Counted from the stretch's first letter, positions 35,149 to 45,907 are shown. The stretch is 64,000 bases of DNA from Neomegalonema sp. (GCF_028688855.1 NZ_JAQTXI010000003.1:62001-126000), one strand, 5' to 3'. Notes: generated from the letters alone by a model not told the origin. A program made the numbers and translations.

Positions 35149-36459
35149 ATGAAGTTTCGCGGAATTCCAGCCGTGATTTCGGCTGTCGCTGCGCTTTCGG
35201 CCGCCTCGCCGGCCTTCGCGGTCACGGAGATCTCCTGGTGGCACGCCATGGCGGGCGCCAACAACGACGTGGTGGAGACCCTCGCCAGGGAGTTCAACGC
35301 CAGCCAGAGCGAATATCGCGTCCTCCCGAGCTACAAGGGAACCTATCCCGAGACCCTGAACGCCGGGATCGCGGCCTTCCGCGCGAAGCAGCCGCCCCAT
35401 GTCATGCAGGTCTTCGACGTCGGCACGGGCGTGATGATGGGCGCGACGGGCGCCGTCAAGCCGGTGGCCGAAGTGCTGACCCTGGGCGGCGAGACCTTCG
35501 ACAAGAGCAAGTATCTGTCCGGGATCACGGCCTATTACTCGACGCCCGAAGGCGTGATGCTCTCCTTCCCCTACAACTCCTCCTCGCCGATCCTCTATTA
35601 CAACAAGGATCACTTCGCGAAGGCGGGCCTCGACCCCGAGCAGCCGCCCCAGACCTGGCCGGAGGTCTTCGAGGCCGCCCGTCAGATCAAGGCGAGCGGC
35701 GCCGCCAATTGCGGCCTGACCTCGACCTGGCTGACCTGGATCGGTCTGGAGAATTTTTCGGCCTGGAACAACCTGCAATACGGCACCGAGGAGAACGGCC
35801 TCGCCTCGACCGATTTCCAGCTGACCTTCAATTCGCCGCTTCATGTGCAGCATTTCCAGAATCTGGCGGATCTGGCGAAGGAGGAGGTCTTCCGCTACGG
35901 CGGCCGCACCTCCGAGGCCAAGGCGCTGCTGATCTCGGGCGAATGCTCGATCCTGACCGAATCTTCGGGCGGGCTCGGCGACGTGGTGAACTCGGGCATG
36001 AATTACGGGTTGGGTTCGCTGCCCTATTACCCCGAAGCCGAGGGCGCGCCTCAGAACACCATCCCCGGCGGCGCGAGCCTCTGGGTCTTCGCGGGCCATT
36101 CCGACGCGGAGTACAAGGGCGTCGCGGAGTTCTTCAAGTTCCTCTCCTCGGTCGAGATCCAGTCGCGCCTGCATCAGGTCTCGGGCTATCTGCCGGTGAC
36201 GCTCGAAGCCTATGAAGCCACCAGGGCCTCCGGCTTCTACGAGAAGAACCCCGGCCGCGAGACTCCGATCCTCCAGATGATGGGCAAGGCGCCCACGCCG
36301 AACTCCAAGGGCGTGCGGGCGGTGAATCTGCCGCAGCTGCGCGACATCCAGAACGAGGAGTTCGAGCGGATGCTCGCCGGTCAGCAGACCGCGCAGCAGG
36401 CCCTCGACAACGCCGCGACCCGCGGCAACGCCGCCCTTCAGGAAGCGCTCGGCAAGTAA
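35149..36459 (+). CDS. ugpB: Glycerol-3-phosphate ABC transporter substrate-binding protein
   Basis: 436 aa. Signal peptide about 1-24 (ending SPAFA). The mature protein starts VTEISWWHAM; PYNSSSPILYYNKDHF and TSTWLTWIGLENFSAWNN match UgpB of E. coli, with the aromatic residues that cage glycerol-3-phosphate. It delivers sn-glycerol-3-phosphate, and probably its diesters, to UgpAEC. A Pho-box-like site is upstream, consistent with induction by phosphate starvation in many bacteria. Two hairpins follow before ugpA. Confidence 0.95.
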   Translation: MKFRGIPAVISAVAALSAASPAFAVTEISWWHAMAGANNDVVETLAREFNASQSEYRVLPSYKGTYPETLNAGIAAFRAKQPPHVMQVFDVGTGVMMGATGAVKPVAEVLTLGGETFDKSKYLSGITAYYSTPEGVMLSFPYNSSSPILYYNKDHFAKAGLDPEQPPQTWPEVFEAARQIKASGAANCGLTSTWLTWIGLENFSAWNNLQYGTEENGLASTDFQLTFNSPLHVQHFQNLADLAKEEVFRYGGRTSEAKALLISGECSILTESSGGLGDVVNSGMNYGLGSLPYYPEAEGAPQNTIPGGASLWVFAGHSDAEYKGVAEFFKFLSSVEIQSRLHQVSGYLPVTLEAYEATRASGFYEKNPGRETPILQMMGKAPTPNSKGVRAVNLPQLRDIQNEEFERMLAGQQTAQQALDNAATRGNAALQEALGK

Positions 36460-36479
36460 GCCCGGGCCTGCGCGCAAGC

Positions 36480-36507
36480 GGCCTTCGCCCTTTCGGGGGC
36501 GGAGGCC
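36480..36507 (+). terminator. Stem-loop between ugpB and ugpA
   Basis: GGCCTTCGCCC (36480-36490) pairs with GGGCGGAGGCC (36497-36507) with one wobble; a smaller CCGGAC/GTCCGG hairpin follows at 36519-36537. There is no T run. It probably sets the ratio of binding protein to permease transcripts. Confidence 0.55.
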
Positions 36508-36558
36508 TCCGCCTTCTTCCGGACGCTCCTGGTCCGGAGCCTGAAACGGAGGCCGCCA

Positions 36559-37443
36559 TTGTCCGGTCGGGTCGTCTTTCCGAACAAGCTCCTGCCCTAT
36601 CTGCTGCTGGCGCCGCAACTGGCGATCACGGCGGTGTTCTTCTACTGGCCCGCGAGCCAGGCCTTGAAGCAGTCCATGCAGCGCGAAGACCCCTTCGGCC
36701 TGCGGACGACCTTCGTGGGATTCGCCAATTTCCGCCGCGTGCTGGCCGATCCGAATTACCTGAATTCGGTGCAGGTCACGGCGGTGTTTTCGCTCGCCAC
36801 GGCTTTTCTGGCTCTGGCTCTGGCGCTGCCTCTGGCGGTGATGGCCGAGAAGGTGGTCCGGGGAAAGGGGCTCTACCGGACGCTGCTCATCTGGCCTTAC
36901 GCCGTGGCGCCGGCCATCGCGGGGATGCTCTGGCTGTTCCTGTTCAATCCGGCCATGGGGACTTTCTCCTATCTGCTGCGCGCCAACGGCGTGGCCTGGG
37001 ATCCTCTGCTCAAGGACGGGCAGGCGATGGGTCTGGTGGTCGCGGCGGCGGCCTGGAAGCAGATCAGCTATAATTTCCTGTTCTTCGTGGCGGGGCTTCA
37101 GGCCATTCCGCGCTCGCTGATCGAGGCGGCGGCCATCGACGGCGCGAGCGGGCCCAAACGCTTCCGGACCATCGTCTTTCCGCTTCTGGCCCCGACGACC
37201 TTCTTTCTCCTGGTCGTGAACACGGTCTACGCCTTCTTCGACACCTTCGGCGTGATCCATGCGGTGACTCAGGGCGGGCCGGGCAAGGCCACCGAGACGC
37301 TCGTCTATAAAGTCTACAACGACGGCTTCGTGAATCTGCAGCTGGGGTCTTCGGCGGCGCAATCGGTGATCCTGATGGGGGTGGTGATCCTGCTGACGGC
37401 GATCCAGTTCCGCTATGTCGAGCGCAGGGTGCATTATGGGTGA
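36559..37443 (+). CDS. ugpA: Glycerol-3-phosphate ABC transporter permease UgpA
   Basis: 294 aa, six membrane segments. The start is TTG at 36559, 6 nt after AACGGAGG; no in-frame ATG exists before conserved sequence. [20 protein letters not shown] opens the protein, and the EAA loop is [39 protein letters not shown] is a UgpA hallmark. It pairs with UgpE. The stop is 9 bp before ugpE. Confidence 0.94.
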   Translation: MSGRVVFPNKLLPYLLLAPQLAITAVFFYWPASQALKQSMQREDPFGLRTTFVGFANFRRVLADPNYLNSVQVTAVFSLATAFLALALALPLAVMAEKVVRGKGLYRTLLIWPYAVAPAIAGMLWLFLFNPAMGTFSYLLRANGVAWDPLLKDGQAMGLVVAAAAWKQISYNFLFFVAGLQAIPRSLIEAAAIDGASGPKRFRTIVFPLLAPTTFFLLVVNTVYAFFDTFGVIHAVTQGGPGKATETLVYKVYNDGFVNLQLGSSAAQSVILMGVVILLTAIQFRYVERRVHYG

Positions 37444-37452
37444 GGGCGTCCC

Positions 37453-38301
37453 ATGATCGGAGACTCGCGCTGGGGAATCCGGCTGGCCCATGCGATCCTC
37501 ATTCTCGGGATCGTGGTCGTGGCCTTTCCGCTCTATTACGTCTTCATCGCCTCGACCCATGCGGGGCCGGACATCGTGCGTCCGCCCATGCCCCTGACGC
37601 CGGGCGGCCATCTCGTCGAGAACTACCGCGCCGCCTTCTTCGAGGGCGCGGCCAATCTCGGGGGAGTCCCCGTCTGGCGGCTGTTGTTCAACACGGCGGT
37701 CATGGCTCTGGGGATCGCGGTGGGGAAGATCGTGATCTCGATCACTTCGGCCTACGCCATCGTGTTCTTCCGGTTTCCGGGGCGGATGGTCTTCTTCTGG
37801 ATCATCTTCGTCACGCTGATGCTGCCGGTCGAGGTGCGCATCCTGCCGACCTACAAGGTGATGGTCGATCTGAACCTGATCGACACCTACACCGGCCTGA
37901 TCCTGCCTCTGATCGCCTCGGCCACCGCGACCCTGCTGTTCCGTCAGTTCTTCCTGACGATCCCCGGCGAGCTGGTCGAGGCGGCGCGCATCGACGGCGC
38001 GGGGCCCTTCAGGTTCTTCAAGGACATCCTGCTGCCCCTGTCCAGATCCAACATCGCGGCTTTGTTCGTGATCCTCTTCATCTATGGCTGGACGCAATAT
38101 CTCTGGCCCTTGCTGATGACCAACCGGGCGGAGATGAACACCATCGTCATCGCGCTGCGCAAGATGGTCTCCTTCGTGGACCATGGCACGCCCTGGCACA
38201 TCGTCATGGCGACTTGCGTTCTGGCGATCCTGCCGCCGGTCCTGGTGGTGGTCCTGATGCAGCGCGCCTTCGTGCGCGGCCTCGTCGAGACGGAGAAGTG
38301 A
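37453..38301 (+). CDS. ugpE: Glycerol-3-phosphate ABC transporter permease UgpE
   Basis: 282 aa, six membrane segments. [16 protein letters not shown] and [16 protein letters not shown] are typical of UgpE, and the EAA loop is [39 protein letters not shown] precedes the last helix. The gene sits 9 bp after ugpA and 4 bp before ugpC in one operon. Confidence 0.95.
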   Translation: MIGDSRWGIRLAHAILILGIVVVAFPLYYVFIASTHAGPDIVRPPMPLTPGGHLVENYRAAFFEGAANLGGVPVWRLLFNTAVMALGIAVGKIVISITSAYAIVFFRFPGRMVFFWIIFVTLMLPVEVRILPTYKVMVDLNLIDTYTGLILPLIASATATLLFRQFFLTIPGELVEAARIDGAGPFRFFKDILLPLSRSNIAALFVILFIYGWTQYLWPLLMTNRAEMNTIVIALRKMVSFVDHGTPWHIVMATCVLAILPPVLVVVLMQRAFVRGLVETEK

Positions 38302-38305
38302 TCCC

Positions 38306-39337
38306 ATGGCCGAGGTCGATCTGAAGGCGGTCCGCAAGCGTTATCCCAACGGGCTGGAGGCCGTGAAGGGCGTCTCCATCGCCATTCCCGACAAGGCGCT
38401 CTGCGTGCTGGTGGGGCCTTCGGGCTGCGGAAAATCGACGCTCCTGCGCATGGTCGCGGGGCTGGAGACCATTTCCGAAGGCGAGATCTCCATCGGGGAT
38501 CGGATGGTCAATCAGGTGAGTCCCACGGATCGGGACATCGCCATGGTCTTCCAGAATTACGCGCTCTATCCGCACATGAAGGTCTATGACAACATGGCCT
38601 ACGGCCTGCGCAATCGCGGGACGCCCAGGGCCGAGATCGACCGCCGCGTGCGCGAGGCCGCCGCGACTCTGGAGCTCGGCCATCTGCTCGACCGCCGTCC
38701 GCGCGAATTGTCGGGCGGCCAGCGTCAGCGCGTGGCGATGGGGCGGGCCATCGTGCGCCAGCCCAAGGTCTTCCTCTTCGACGAGCCCCTGTCCAACCTC
38801 GACGCCAAACTGCGCGGCCAGATGCGCGTCGAGATCAAGCGGCTGCAACGCGAACTCGGCGTGACCTCGCTTTACGTGACCCATGACCAGCTCGAAGCCA
38901 TGACCCTCGCGGATCTGCTGGTGGTGATGAACGCCGGAGAAGTCGAGCAGGCGGGCGATCCTCTGGAGATCTACGAGAAGCCCGCTTCGCTCTTCGTGGC
39001 GGGGTTCATCGGGGCGCCGCCGATGAATCTCGTCGATCCGGCTTCGGCGGAACTGGTCGGCCCCATCCCCGCCGGAGCGGCGACTCTCGGCTTCCGCCCC
39101 GAAGACGCGATCCTCGACGGCTTCGCCTCCGAAGGCGGGCTGAAGATCCGGGCGATTCTCGACGGCGTGGAGCCGGTGGGCGCGGAAAGCTATCTGCACG
39201 CCCATGCGCCTGCGGGGGGCGCGCGGATGATCGTCCGGACGGCGGGCCGGGCGCGGATGGAGCCGGGAACGGCGCTTGAAATCCGGGCCCCTGCGGAAAA
39301 GCTCCACTGGTTCGACGCGGCGGGAAGGCGGATCTGA
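38306..39337 (+). CDS. ugpC: Glycerol-3-phosphate ABC transporter ATPase UgpC
   Basis: 343 aa. Walker [10 protein letters not shown], signature LSGGQRQRV, Walker [13 protein letters not shown], and switch His in [14 protein letters not shown]. The C-terminal 100 residues form the OB/TOBE regulatory domain of the MalK/UgpC group. It energises UgpAE. The TOBE part appears slightly short compared with MalK but within the UgpC range. It closes the ugpBAEC operon. Confidence 0.95.
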   Translation: MAEVDLKAVRKRYPNGLEAVKGVSIAIPDKALCVLVGPSGCGKSTLLRMVAGLETISEGEISIGDRMVNQVSPTDRDIAMVFQNYALYPHMKVYDNMAYGLRNRGTPRAEIDRRVREAAATLELGHLLDRRPRELSGGQRQRVAMGRAIVRQPKVFLFDEPLSNLDAKLRGQMRVEIKRLQRELGVTSLYVTHDQLEAMTLADLLVVMNAGEVEQAGDPLEIYEKPASLFVAGFIGAPPMNLVDPASAELVGPIPAGAATLGFRPEDAILDGFASEGGLKIRAILDGVEPVGAESYLHAHAPAGGARMIVRTAGRARMEPGTALEIRAPAEKLHWFDAAGRRI

Positions 39338-39444
39338 AGCCGCCGGGCCTCTTCACAAATCCGCGTTTGAGGCGCCGCGCTCTTGCCGCCGCGCCGAAGA
39401 GGACGCAGGTTCCTACGCCTTCGGGATAGGAGGAGACGTGGTCC

Positions 39445-40191
39445 ATGGCTCTCGCGCCTTTAGGGATTCAAGCGCCCGAAACCGCGACCGAACATCGGCG
39501 CTACGCCGATTTCTTCCGGCGCAACGGCCTCTCGCGCGAGACGGTGATGCGCGCCGTGGGGCTGACGCATCAGCGCTCCAACGTCTATTTCCATGATCTT
39601 CTCGGGGCCTTGCAGGAGACGGGGCGCTTCAGGGCGGCTTGCGGCGCGGGCTGCGCCTATTGCTGCAACACCATGGTGAGTCTGTTGCCGCCCGAGGCCT
39701 TCTACCTCGCCGCCCATGTCGAGACCGCCTTTGCGCCCGAGGACTCCCGGGCGCTCATCGCGCGGATTCTGGATCACGACTCGCGCCATCGCGGCAAGAG
39801 CGGCGGCCAGCGCTTCGTCGAGCGCGCCGCCTGTCCGATGCTCGATCCGGAGACGAAGTTCTGCCGCGTCCATGCGGCGCGTCCCCTGACCTGCCGGGCC
39901 ATGCACAGCGGCAGCCTGACCGCCTGCCGCAAGGCTTGGGACGAGCGGAACGCCTATATCCCCGCGCCCTCGCACCGGAGCTTCTTCGAACATACGCAGG
40001 TCTGTTACAACGCCATAGGCTATACGCTCGAAGACCTCGGGCTGGAGATGGCGCCTCTGGAGATGAACGCGGCCCTCGCGACCATCTGGACCCAGGAGCG
40101 CGCCTTCGAACGCTGGCTGGCCGGAGAACGCGTCTTCGGCCTCACCGCCACCTCCGAGATCGCCAGCAGCGACGCCCCCCCGCCGAACTGA
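39445..40191 (+). CDS. YkgJ-type cysteine cluster protein
   Basis: 248 aa. The family's cysteine cluster is visible in CGAGCAYCCNTMVSLLPPE, then ACPMLDPETKFCRVH, RPLTCRAMHSGSLTACRKAW, and a last Cys in QVCYNA. These cysteines probably bind zinc or an iron-sulfur centre; function is unknown for the family (CxxCxxCC/YkgJ). The ATG at 39445 follows TAGGAGGAGACG. It is convergent with sdhB, with a minus-strand terminator between. Confidence 0.88.
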   Translation: MALAPLGIQAPETATEHRRYADFFRRNGLSRETVMRAVGLTHQRSNVYFHDLLGALQETGRFRAACGAGCAYCCNTMVSLLPPEAFYLAAHVETAFAPEDSRALIARILDHDSRHRGKSGGQRFVERAACPMLDPETKFCRVHAARPLTCRAMHSGSLTACRKAWDERNAYIPAPSHRSFFEHTQVCYNAIGYTLEDLGLEMAPLEMNAALATIWTQERAFERWLAGERVFGLTATSEIASSDAPPPN

Positions 40192-40206
40192 CGCGGCCCG
40201 CCCCAT

Positions 40207-40236
40207 GAAAAACGCCGCCGGGAGGCCCGGCGGCGT
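40207..40236 (-). terminator. Terminator of the sdh operon
   Basis: On the minus strand ACGCCGCCGGG and CCCGGCGGCGT arms (40212-40222 and 40226-40236) enclose a 3-nt loop and are followed by T5 (complement of 40207-40211). It lies 27 bp after the sdhB stop. Confidence 0.92.
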
Positions 40237-40262
40237 CCTGTCCTCAGGGATCGCGCTCCGGA

Positions 40263-41042
40263 TCAGACCCGGCGCTCGACCATCATCTTCTTGATCTCGC
40301 CGATGGCCTTGGCCGGGTTGAGGCCCTTGGGGCAGGCGTTGGCGCAATTCATGATGGTGTGGCAGCGATAGAGCCGGAAGGGGTCTTCGAGATTGTCGAG
40401 CCGCTCGCCGCGGGCTTCGTCGCGGCTGTCGGCGATCCAGCGATAGGCCTGGAGCAGAGCCGCCGGACCCAGATAGCGGTCGCCGTTCCACCAGTAGCTC
40501 GGGCAGGAGGTCGAGCAGCAGGAGCAGAGGATGCACTCGTAAAGCCCGTCGAGCTTGCGGCGGTCCTCGATGGACTGCTTCCACTCGGCGGCGGGCGGCG
40601 GAGACTTGGTCTCCAGCCAGGGCTTGATGCTGGCGTGCTGCGCGTAGAAATGCGTCAGGTCCGGCACGAGATCCTTGACCACCGGCATGTGCGGCAGCGG
40701 ATAGATCTTCACGTCGCCCTTGATCTCGTCGAGACCCTTGGTGCAGGCGAGGGTGTTGCGCCCGTCGATGTTCATCGCGCAGGAGCCGCAGATTCCCTCG
40801 CGGCAGCTGCGCCGGAAGGTCAGCGTGGGATCGACCTCGTTCTTGATCTTGATGATCGCGTCGAGGACCATCGGCCCGCAATCGGCGAGGTCGAGGTAAT
40901 AGGTGTCCACGCGCGGATTCTCGCCCGACTCGGGGTCGTAGCGATAGACCTTGAAGGCGCGCAGGTTCTTCGCGTCGGCTGGCTTGGGCCAGGTCTTGCC
41001 CGAGACGAGGCGCGAATTTTTGGGCAGGGTGAAGGCGACCAT
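40263..41042 (-). CDS. sdhB: Succinate dehydrogenase iron-sulfur subunit
   Basis: 259 aa. It carries electrons from FAD to quinone through three clusters: the 2Fe-2S motif [21 protein letters not shown], shortened here by its key cysteines C-x4-C-x2-C-x11-C, then the 4Fe-4S and 3Fe-4S motifs [16 protein letters not shown] and [17 protein letters not shown]. Peripheral to the inner membrane, part of complex II and the TCA cycle. Starts 18 bp after sdhA. Confidence 0.98.
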   Translation of the reverse strand: MVAFTLPKNSRLVSGKTWPKPADAKNLRAFKVYRYDPESGENPRVDTYYLDLADCGPMVLDAIIKIKNEVDPTLTFRRSCREGICGSCAMNIDGRNTLACTKGLDEIKGDVKIYPLPHMPVVKDLVPDLTHFYAQHASIKPWLETKSPPPAAEWKQSIEDRRKLDGLYECILCSCCSTSCPSYWWNGDRYLGPAALLQAYRWIADSRDEARGERLDNLEDPFRLYRCHTIMNCANACPKGLNPAKAIGEIKKMMVERRV

Positions 41043-41060
41043 GGCTTTCGGCTCTCCCGA

Positions 41061-42857
41061 TCAATACACGCGCGGCTTGGGCGCGATTTTGGCGAGGTCG
41101 ATCTCATCGCTGAGCGGATCGGCGTGGACCGGGCGATAGCTCAGATCCACATGGCCGTCTTCGCCGAGACGGGCGATGGTGTGCTTGCGCCAGTTGGCGT
41201 CGTCGCGCTCGGTGTAGTCCTCGCGGGCGTGGGCGCCGCGGGATTCCTTGCGCGCCTCGGCGCCATAGACGGTGGTGATGGCGTTGGCCATCAGGTTCTC
41301 GAATTCGAGGCTCTCCATGAGGTCCGAATTCCAGATCAGCGAACGGTCCGTGACGCCGATGTCGGCCTTCTCGCTCCAGATCTCGGAGATCCGGCGGCAA
41401 CCCGACTGGAGCGATTCCTCCAGGCGGAAGACGGCGGCGTCCTCCTGCATGGCCTTCTGCATCTTGAGCCGCAGCTCGGCCGTGGGCGCATGGCCCTTAG
41501 CGTAGCGCATGCGGTCGAAGCGCTCCATGGCCTTTTCGGCGCTGGCCTCGGGCAGCGAGGGCACGGGGGCGGCGGCGTCCACCAGCTCCCTGGCGCGGAT
41601 CGAGGCGGCGCGGCCGAAGACCACGAGGTCGATCAGCGAATTGGAGCCCAGACGATTGCCGCCATGCACGCTGGCGCAACCGGCCTCGCCCACGGCCATG
41701 AGGCCCGGAACGACGGCGTCGGGATCGTCGGCGGTGGGGTTCAGAGCCTCGCCCCAGTAGTTCGTCGGCACGCCGCCCATGTTGTAATGCACGGTGGGCA
41801 GAACCGGGATCGGCTCCTTGGTGAGGTCCACGCCCGCGAAGATCTTGGCGCTCTCCGAAATGCCGGGGAGGCGCTCATGCAGCACGTCGGGCGGCAGATG
41901 GTCGAGGTGAAGGAAGATATGGTCCTTCTTGGGCCCGACGCCGCGTCCCTCGCGGATCTCGATGGTCATGCAGCGCGACACCACGTCGCGCGAGGCCAGA
42001 TCCTTCGCGGAGGGCGCATAGCGCTCCATGAAGCGCTCGCCCTCGGAGTTCACGAGATATCCGCCTTCGCCGCGCGCGCCCTCGGTGATGAGGCAGCCCG
42101 CGCCGTAGATGCCGGTCGGATGGAACTGCACGAACTCCATGTCCTGAAGCGGCAGGCCCGCGCGGGCGACCATGCCGCCGCCGTCTCCGGTGCAGGTGTG
42201 CGCCGAGGTGGCCGAGAAATAGGCGCGGCCGTAGCCGCCCGTCGCCAGAACCACGAGCTTCGCGCGGAAGCGGTGGATGGTGCCGTCGTCGAGCCGCCAG
42301 GCCATCACCCCGACGCAGCGTCCGTCCTCGGTCATGAGGAGGTCGGTGGCGAAATACTCGATGAAGAACTCGGCGTTGTGCTTCACGGATTGCCCGTAAA
42401 GCGTATGGAGGATGGCGTGTCCGGTGCGGTCGGCGGCGGCGCAGGTGCGCTGCACCGGAGGACCGGCGCCGTAATTCTGCATGTGGCCGCCGAAGGGGCG
42501 CTGATAGATCTTGCCCTCTTCGGTGCGGCTGAAGGGCACGCCGTAATGCTCCAGCTCGTAGACGGCTTTCGGCGCCTCGCGGACCATGTATTCGATGGCG
42601 TCGTTGTCGCCGAGCCAGTCCGACCCCTTGATGGTGTCGTACATGTGCCATTGCCAGCTGTCCGGACCCATGTTGCGCAGCGAGGCGGCGATGCCCCCTT
42701 GCGCCGCCACCGTATGCGAGCGGGTCGGGAACACCTTGGTCACGCAGGCCGTGCGCAGGCCCTGTTCGGCCATGCCGAGCGTGGCGCGCAGACCGGCTCC
42801 GCCGGCGCCCACCACCACCACGTCATAGGCGTGATCGACATAGGTGTAAGAAGACAT
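41061..42857 (-). CDS. sdhA: Succinate dehydrogenase flavoprotein subunit
   Basis: 598 aa. The FAD-binding start is [15 protein letters not shown], and the histidine that covalently binds FAD lies in [11 protein letters not shown]. The active-site region is [21 protein letters not shown] with the catalytic Arg. It oxidises succinate to fumarate. I chose the ATG at 42857 because GAGGATGTTC precedes it at good spacing; an ATG two codons earlier at 42863 overlaps that site. Confidence 0.98.
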   Translation of the reverse strand: MSSYTYVDHAYDVVVVGAGGAGLRATLGMAEQGLRTACVTKVFPTRSHTVAAQGGIAASLRNMGPDSWQWHMYDTIKGSDWLGDNDAIEYMVREAPKAVYELEHYGVPFSRTEEGKIYQRPFGGHMQNYGAGPPVQRTCAAADRTGHAILHTLYGQSVKHNAEFFIEYFATDLLMTEDGRCVGVMAWRLDDGTIHRFRAKLVVLATGGYGRAYFSATSAHTCTGDGGGMVARAGLPLQDMEFVQFHPTGIYGAGCLITEGARGEGGYLVNSEGERFMERYAPSAKDLASRDVVSRCMTIEIREGRGVGPKKDHIFLHLDHLPPDVLHERLPGISESAKIFAGVDLTKEPIPVLPTVHYNMGGVPTNYWGEALNPTADDPDAVVPGLMAVGEAGCASVHGGNRLGSNSLIDLVVFGRAASIRARELVDAAAPVPSLPEASAEKAMERFDRMRYAKGHAPTAELRLKMQKAMQEDAAVFRLEESLQSGCRRISEIWSEKADIGVTDRSLIWNSDLMESLEFENLMANAITTVYGAEARKESRGAHAREDYTERDDANWRKHTIARLGEDGHVDLSYRPVHADPLSDEIDLAKIAPKPRVY

Positions 42858-42910
42858 GAACATCCTCGATCAGATTGCCTGAGACGACGCCCCCCGCGCC
42901 GCCTTCCGGG

Positions 42911-43288
42911 TCAGCGCAGGGCGATGATCGCCAGCGAGAAGATTCCGGCCGCCGCGAAAGCGGTGGTCAGCAGGGTGTTGGCGAGGAAGGCCGTGGTCTT
43001 CAACGCGGGCGAATGGACGTAGTCCTCGATGACCACCTGAAGCCCCTGCTTCAGATGGACGAAGGCCGCCGCGATGAACAGCGCCGCGAAGAGCGCGTTG
43101 AGCGGACGGCCGTAGAAGGCCAGGACCTCTTCGTGAGGACGGCCCAGCATCCTGACGAAGCCCACCAGAAAGAGCGGCGTCAGGATGGCGAGCGCCACCG
43201 CCGTGACGCGCTGGCCCCACCAGTGGTCGGTGCCGGATTTCGCGGAGCCGAGCCCTTCGACCCGGGCGCGCGGCGTGATCATGCCCAT
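42911..43288 (-). CDS. sdhD: Succinate dehydrogenase membrane anchor SdhD
   Basis: 125 aa, three membrane segments. HWWGQRVTAVALAIL starts the first; HLKQGLQVVIEDYVHSPALK holds the conserved His and Asp-Tyr near the heme and quinone site. It anchors SdhAB with SdhC. It lies 10 bp after sdhC. A 53-bp gap to sdhA includes a ribosome site. Confidence 0.95.
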   Translation of the reverse strand: MGMITPRARVEGLGSAKSGTDHWWGQRVTAVALAILTPLFLVGFVRMLGRPHEEVLAFYGRPLNALFAALFIAAAFVHLKQGLQVVIEDYVHSPALKTTAFLANTLLTTAFAAAGIFSLAIIALR

Positions 43289-43298
43289 GAAAGCCTCC

Positions 43299-43709
43299 TC
43301 AGGTCAGCCAGGCGTAGAGACAGAGGACGACGGTCAGAGCGGCCGCCGCGCCGAGCACCACCTTGTTCGAGGCGGCGACCTCGGGCTTTTCGTAGCCGAA
43401 GCCCGCATCCCAGACGAGATGGCGGATTCCATTGCACAGATGATACATCAGCGCCGCGCCGAAGACGATCATCCCCAGGCCCCCGATCCAGCTGGTCAGA
43501 AGCCAGTTGACGAAGCCGAAGGCGCCCGCGCCCGTCGCGGCGGCGACCAGCCACCAGACGAGCGCCACGCCTCCGCCCATGAGCGCGCAGCCCGTGACGC
43601 GGTGCAGGATGGACATCACCGCCGTCAAGGGCAGTCGGTAGACCTGAAGATGCGGCGACAAGGGCCGCGCGCCGCGGCCTACGGCGGCGCCATGTTCTGA
43701 TCCGGACAT
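43299..43709 (-). CDS. sdhC: Succinate dehydrogenase cytochrome b556 subunit SdhC
   Basis: 136 aa, three membrane segments. RPLSPHLQVYRLPLTAVMSI and LHRVTG carry the quinone-site Ser/Arg, and LMYHLCNGIRHLVWDAG carries the heme-ligand His. It is first in the minus-strand sdhCDAB operon, typical of alphaproteobacteria. The promoter should lie in 43710-44046. Confidence 0.96.
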   Translation of the reverse strand: MSGSEHGAAVGRGARPLSPHLQVYRLPLTAVMSILHRVTGCALMGGGVALVWWLVAAATGAGAFGFVNWLLTSWIGGLGMIVFGAALMYHLCNGIRHLVWDAGFGYEKPEVAASNKVVLGAAAALTVVLCLYAWLT

Positions 43710-44046
43710 AAGTTCTCCCCCTCGCTGTCCTTTGGGAGTCGGACCATGGCGTCGCCCTGATCCGCGTCTCAGTCGGAAGTGCTATAGCAATCTTTCCTGC
43801 GACCAAGGAACAGGAAACTTTCTTGCGCGGCGCCGCTGGAGCGAAAGCCCCCTTGCGCCGGACGCAGAGGCCGCCCTCCCGCGCCCGGGCCGGGATCCCG
43901 CTGAACCCGATCCGCAAGGGCGCCTTGCGTCAGGACGGGACGCGAGGCATCCTTCCGGCGTGGGGGAGGGCGATCATCCGCGGTCGCCGCCGAGGCCCCC
44001 GAGGGGGCGTCCGGCGCCACGCCGCGTTTTCAGGGAGATCCGAGCC
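43710..44046. promoter_or_regulatory. Divergent region between sdhC and the Sel1-like protein
   Basis: No gene is supported; an open frame covers part of it on the plus strand but lacks a start or family features. The AT-richer segment 43770-43815 (containing GCTATAGC) is the likely sdh promoter. The plus gene has AGGGAGATCCGAGCC before its GTG. No terminator is seen. Confidence 0.45.
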
Positions 44047-45750
44047 GTGGAGAGCTTCATGCTGATGTCGATGGCCAGCGCCTTTCTCAGTTCGGCGGCG
44101 CCTCTGGCGCTGGTGGCCGGGCTGATGGGCGAGGGCCCCGAGCGCGACGCCGTCATGCGTCTGGGCGCCCAGAGCTTCGCCGTCAGCCTGCGCGCCGCGA
44201 CGGATTTCCGTTACGAGGAGATCGCGACCGGCGAAGGCGGCCTCGCCTATCTCGGGGCGACGCTGGGCGCTCCGTCCGTTCTGGGGCGTCCGGGCTGCGA
44301 GGCGAAGGCCGCGCGCGTCGAGATCGGCGAGGCTGCGGCGGGACGCGGCCAGGTCTCCCTGCGCGCGACCCTCTCGGGGATCGAGATCGCGCCCGCCTGC
44401 CTCAAGCCTCAGGAGATGGTCGCGCTCGCGACGCTCGGGCCCGAGGCGCTGAAGCTCGACCGCGTCGAGGCGACGCTGACCTATGAGGTCGGGCCTTCGC
44501 TGGGGCGGATCTCCGCCGAGCTGGAGGCTTCCTATGGCCGGGTCGGGCTGGAGCTGCTCGCCGACCGGCTGCATGTGGTCCAGTGGACGCCGCCGCGCCC
44601 GGATCCCGTCCTGATCCCCGCTCCGGAGCCCGAGCCCGTCGAGCCGCCCGCGACCGGCGCCGACCGGCCTTCGGTCAAGATTCCTCGCGCGCCTGCTGAG
44701 GATCCGGAGTGGAGCTTCGACGCGGAGTTCCGCAGCCCCGAGACGCGCCTCGAAGGCCGTCTTCTGCGGGCCGAGCTGCGGGCGAATCTCTCGCCCGGCC
44801 TCGCCCGGACGCTCTCGGGCATGGCGGGCGGCCCCGCCGGAATCGAGGGCGCGGCGCGTCAGGGGCTGGAGAGCCAGCTGACGCAGGGCGGCGAGCTCTC
44901 GCCCGCCGGGCGCAGCCTGGTCGATTCGGCGGCGCGCGAGTTGTCGCGCGTGGCGGCTCAGGGCGGAGGTCTGGTGGTTTCGCTCGCGCCCGCCGCTCCG
45001 CCGAGCCTGAGCGCTCTGGCCGATCTGACCGATCCGCAAGCCGCCGTGGAGGCGCTGCGTCCGGTCTTCGCCGCCGCGCCGCCGCGTCTGGCGGCCCTGG
45101 TCGACCCGGCGGAGTTCGAGACGGCGCTCTCCGCGCCGGAGTCGCTTCCGGCCGCGCGTCGTCTGGCTCTGGCGCGGGCGCTGATCGCGGGCGAGGGCGT
45201 GCCGCATGCGCCGGAGGCCGCGCGGCGTCTGCTCGCGCCTCTGGCCGAAGGCGGAGACGCCGAAGCGGCTCTGGCTCTGGCGGGGCTGAGCCTCGCGCAG
45301 GGCGACGCCTCCGCCGCCTACGCCCAGGCTCTGCGGGCGGGCGCGGGAGGGCTCGCCGGAGCCCGGGCCCTGCTCGACCGGGCCGAGGCCAGGCTCGATC
45401 TCGCCGAGATCCTGCGGCTTCAGGGCGAGGCGCCCGAGGCCGCCGGGGACGCTCTGGCGGAGCAGGCCCAGGCGGGCGATCTCGACGCCGTCGGACGCCT
45501 GGCGCGGGCCGCCGCCGAGGGTCTGGGCCGTCCGCGCGACTACGCCGAGGCGCTGACCTGGGCGGGCGTGGCCTCCGCCGCCGGAGATTACGGCGCGGCC
45601 TCCCTGCGCGAGGGTCTGCGCCGCCGCTTCGGCGCGGACGAGCAGGCCGAAGCCTGGAGCGTGCTCTCCGCGAAGGCCGAGGCCGAGGCGTTGAAGCTCT
45701 GGATGGGCGGGCTCGGCGCGAGCCTGCGCTCCAGCGTCGCCGCGCCCTGA
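44047..45750 (+). CDS. Exported Ala-rich protein with Sel1-like helical repeats
   Basis: About 567 aa, unnamed family. A GTG start at 44047 behind AGGGAGATCC gives VESFMLMSMASAFLSSAAP, a plausible signal peptide; the ATG at 44059 is an alternative. Residues 30-200 are of unknown fold with beta-rich texture, followed by a Pro-rich linker near 180-215. From about residue 385 come helical repeats such as LLAPLAEGGDAEAALALAGL and LGRPRDYAEALTWAGVASAA, which look like Sel1/TPR units. Such repeats usually mediate protein contacts in the periplasm. The following gene ends in similar repeats. Confidence 0.75.
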   Translation: MESFMLMSMASAFLSSAAPLALVAGLMGEGPERDAVMRLGAQSFAVSLRAATDFRYEEIATGEGGLAYLGATLGAPSVLGRPGCEAKAARVEIGEAAAGRGQVSLRATLSGIEIAPACLKPQEMVALATLGPEALKLDRVEATLTYEVGPSLGRISAELEASYGRVGLELLADRLHVVQWTPPRPDPVLIPAPEPEPVEPPATGADRPSVKIPRAPAEDPEWSFDAEFRSPETRLEGRLLRAELRANLSPGLARTLSGMAGGPAGIEGAARQGLESQLTQGGELSPAGRSLVDSAARELSRVAAQGGGLVVSLAPAAPPSLSALADLTDPQAAVEALRPVFAAAPPRLAALVDPAEFETALSAPESLPAARRLALARALIAGEGVPHAPEAARRLLAPLAEGGDAEAALALAGLSLAQGDASAAYAQALRAGAGGLAGARALLDRAEARLDLAEILRLQGEAPEAAGDALAEQAQAGDLDAVGRLARAAAEGLGRPRDYAEALTWAGVASAAGDYGAASLREGLRRRFGADEQAEAWSVLSAKAEAEALKLWMGGLGASLRSSVAAP

Positions 45751-45792
45751 TTCCTCGCCCCGGGCTGCCGGGGACTCCGTTTCTTTCCGGGA

Positions 45793-45822
45793 AGGCCCGT
45801 CCTGAACTCAGGGCGGGCCTTC
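45793..45822 (+). terminator. Stem-loop after the Sel1-like gene
   Basis: AAGGCCCGTCCT (45793-45804) pairs with AGGGCGGGCCTT (45811-45822) with one wobble. Only a weak T-rich tail (CGTCTTG) follows. Confidence 0.65.
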
Positions 45823-45907
45823 GTCTTGCGAACCTCAAGAGGCGAATTTTTCCCTGATCCGCACGCGCATTTCTTTTTCATGGGAAAATCCGTCTCTTTA
45901 TGGTTCA

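Noticed and set aside
35134..38337. 1067-codon minus-strand frame opposite ugpBAE
   Set aside because: It is antisense to three genes with unmistakable ABC transporter features; no domain is readable in it.
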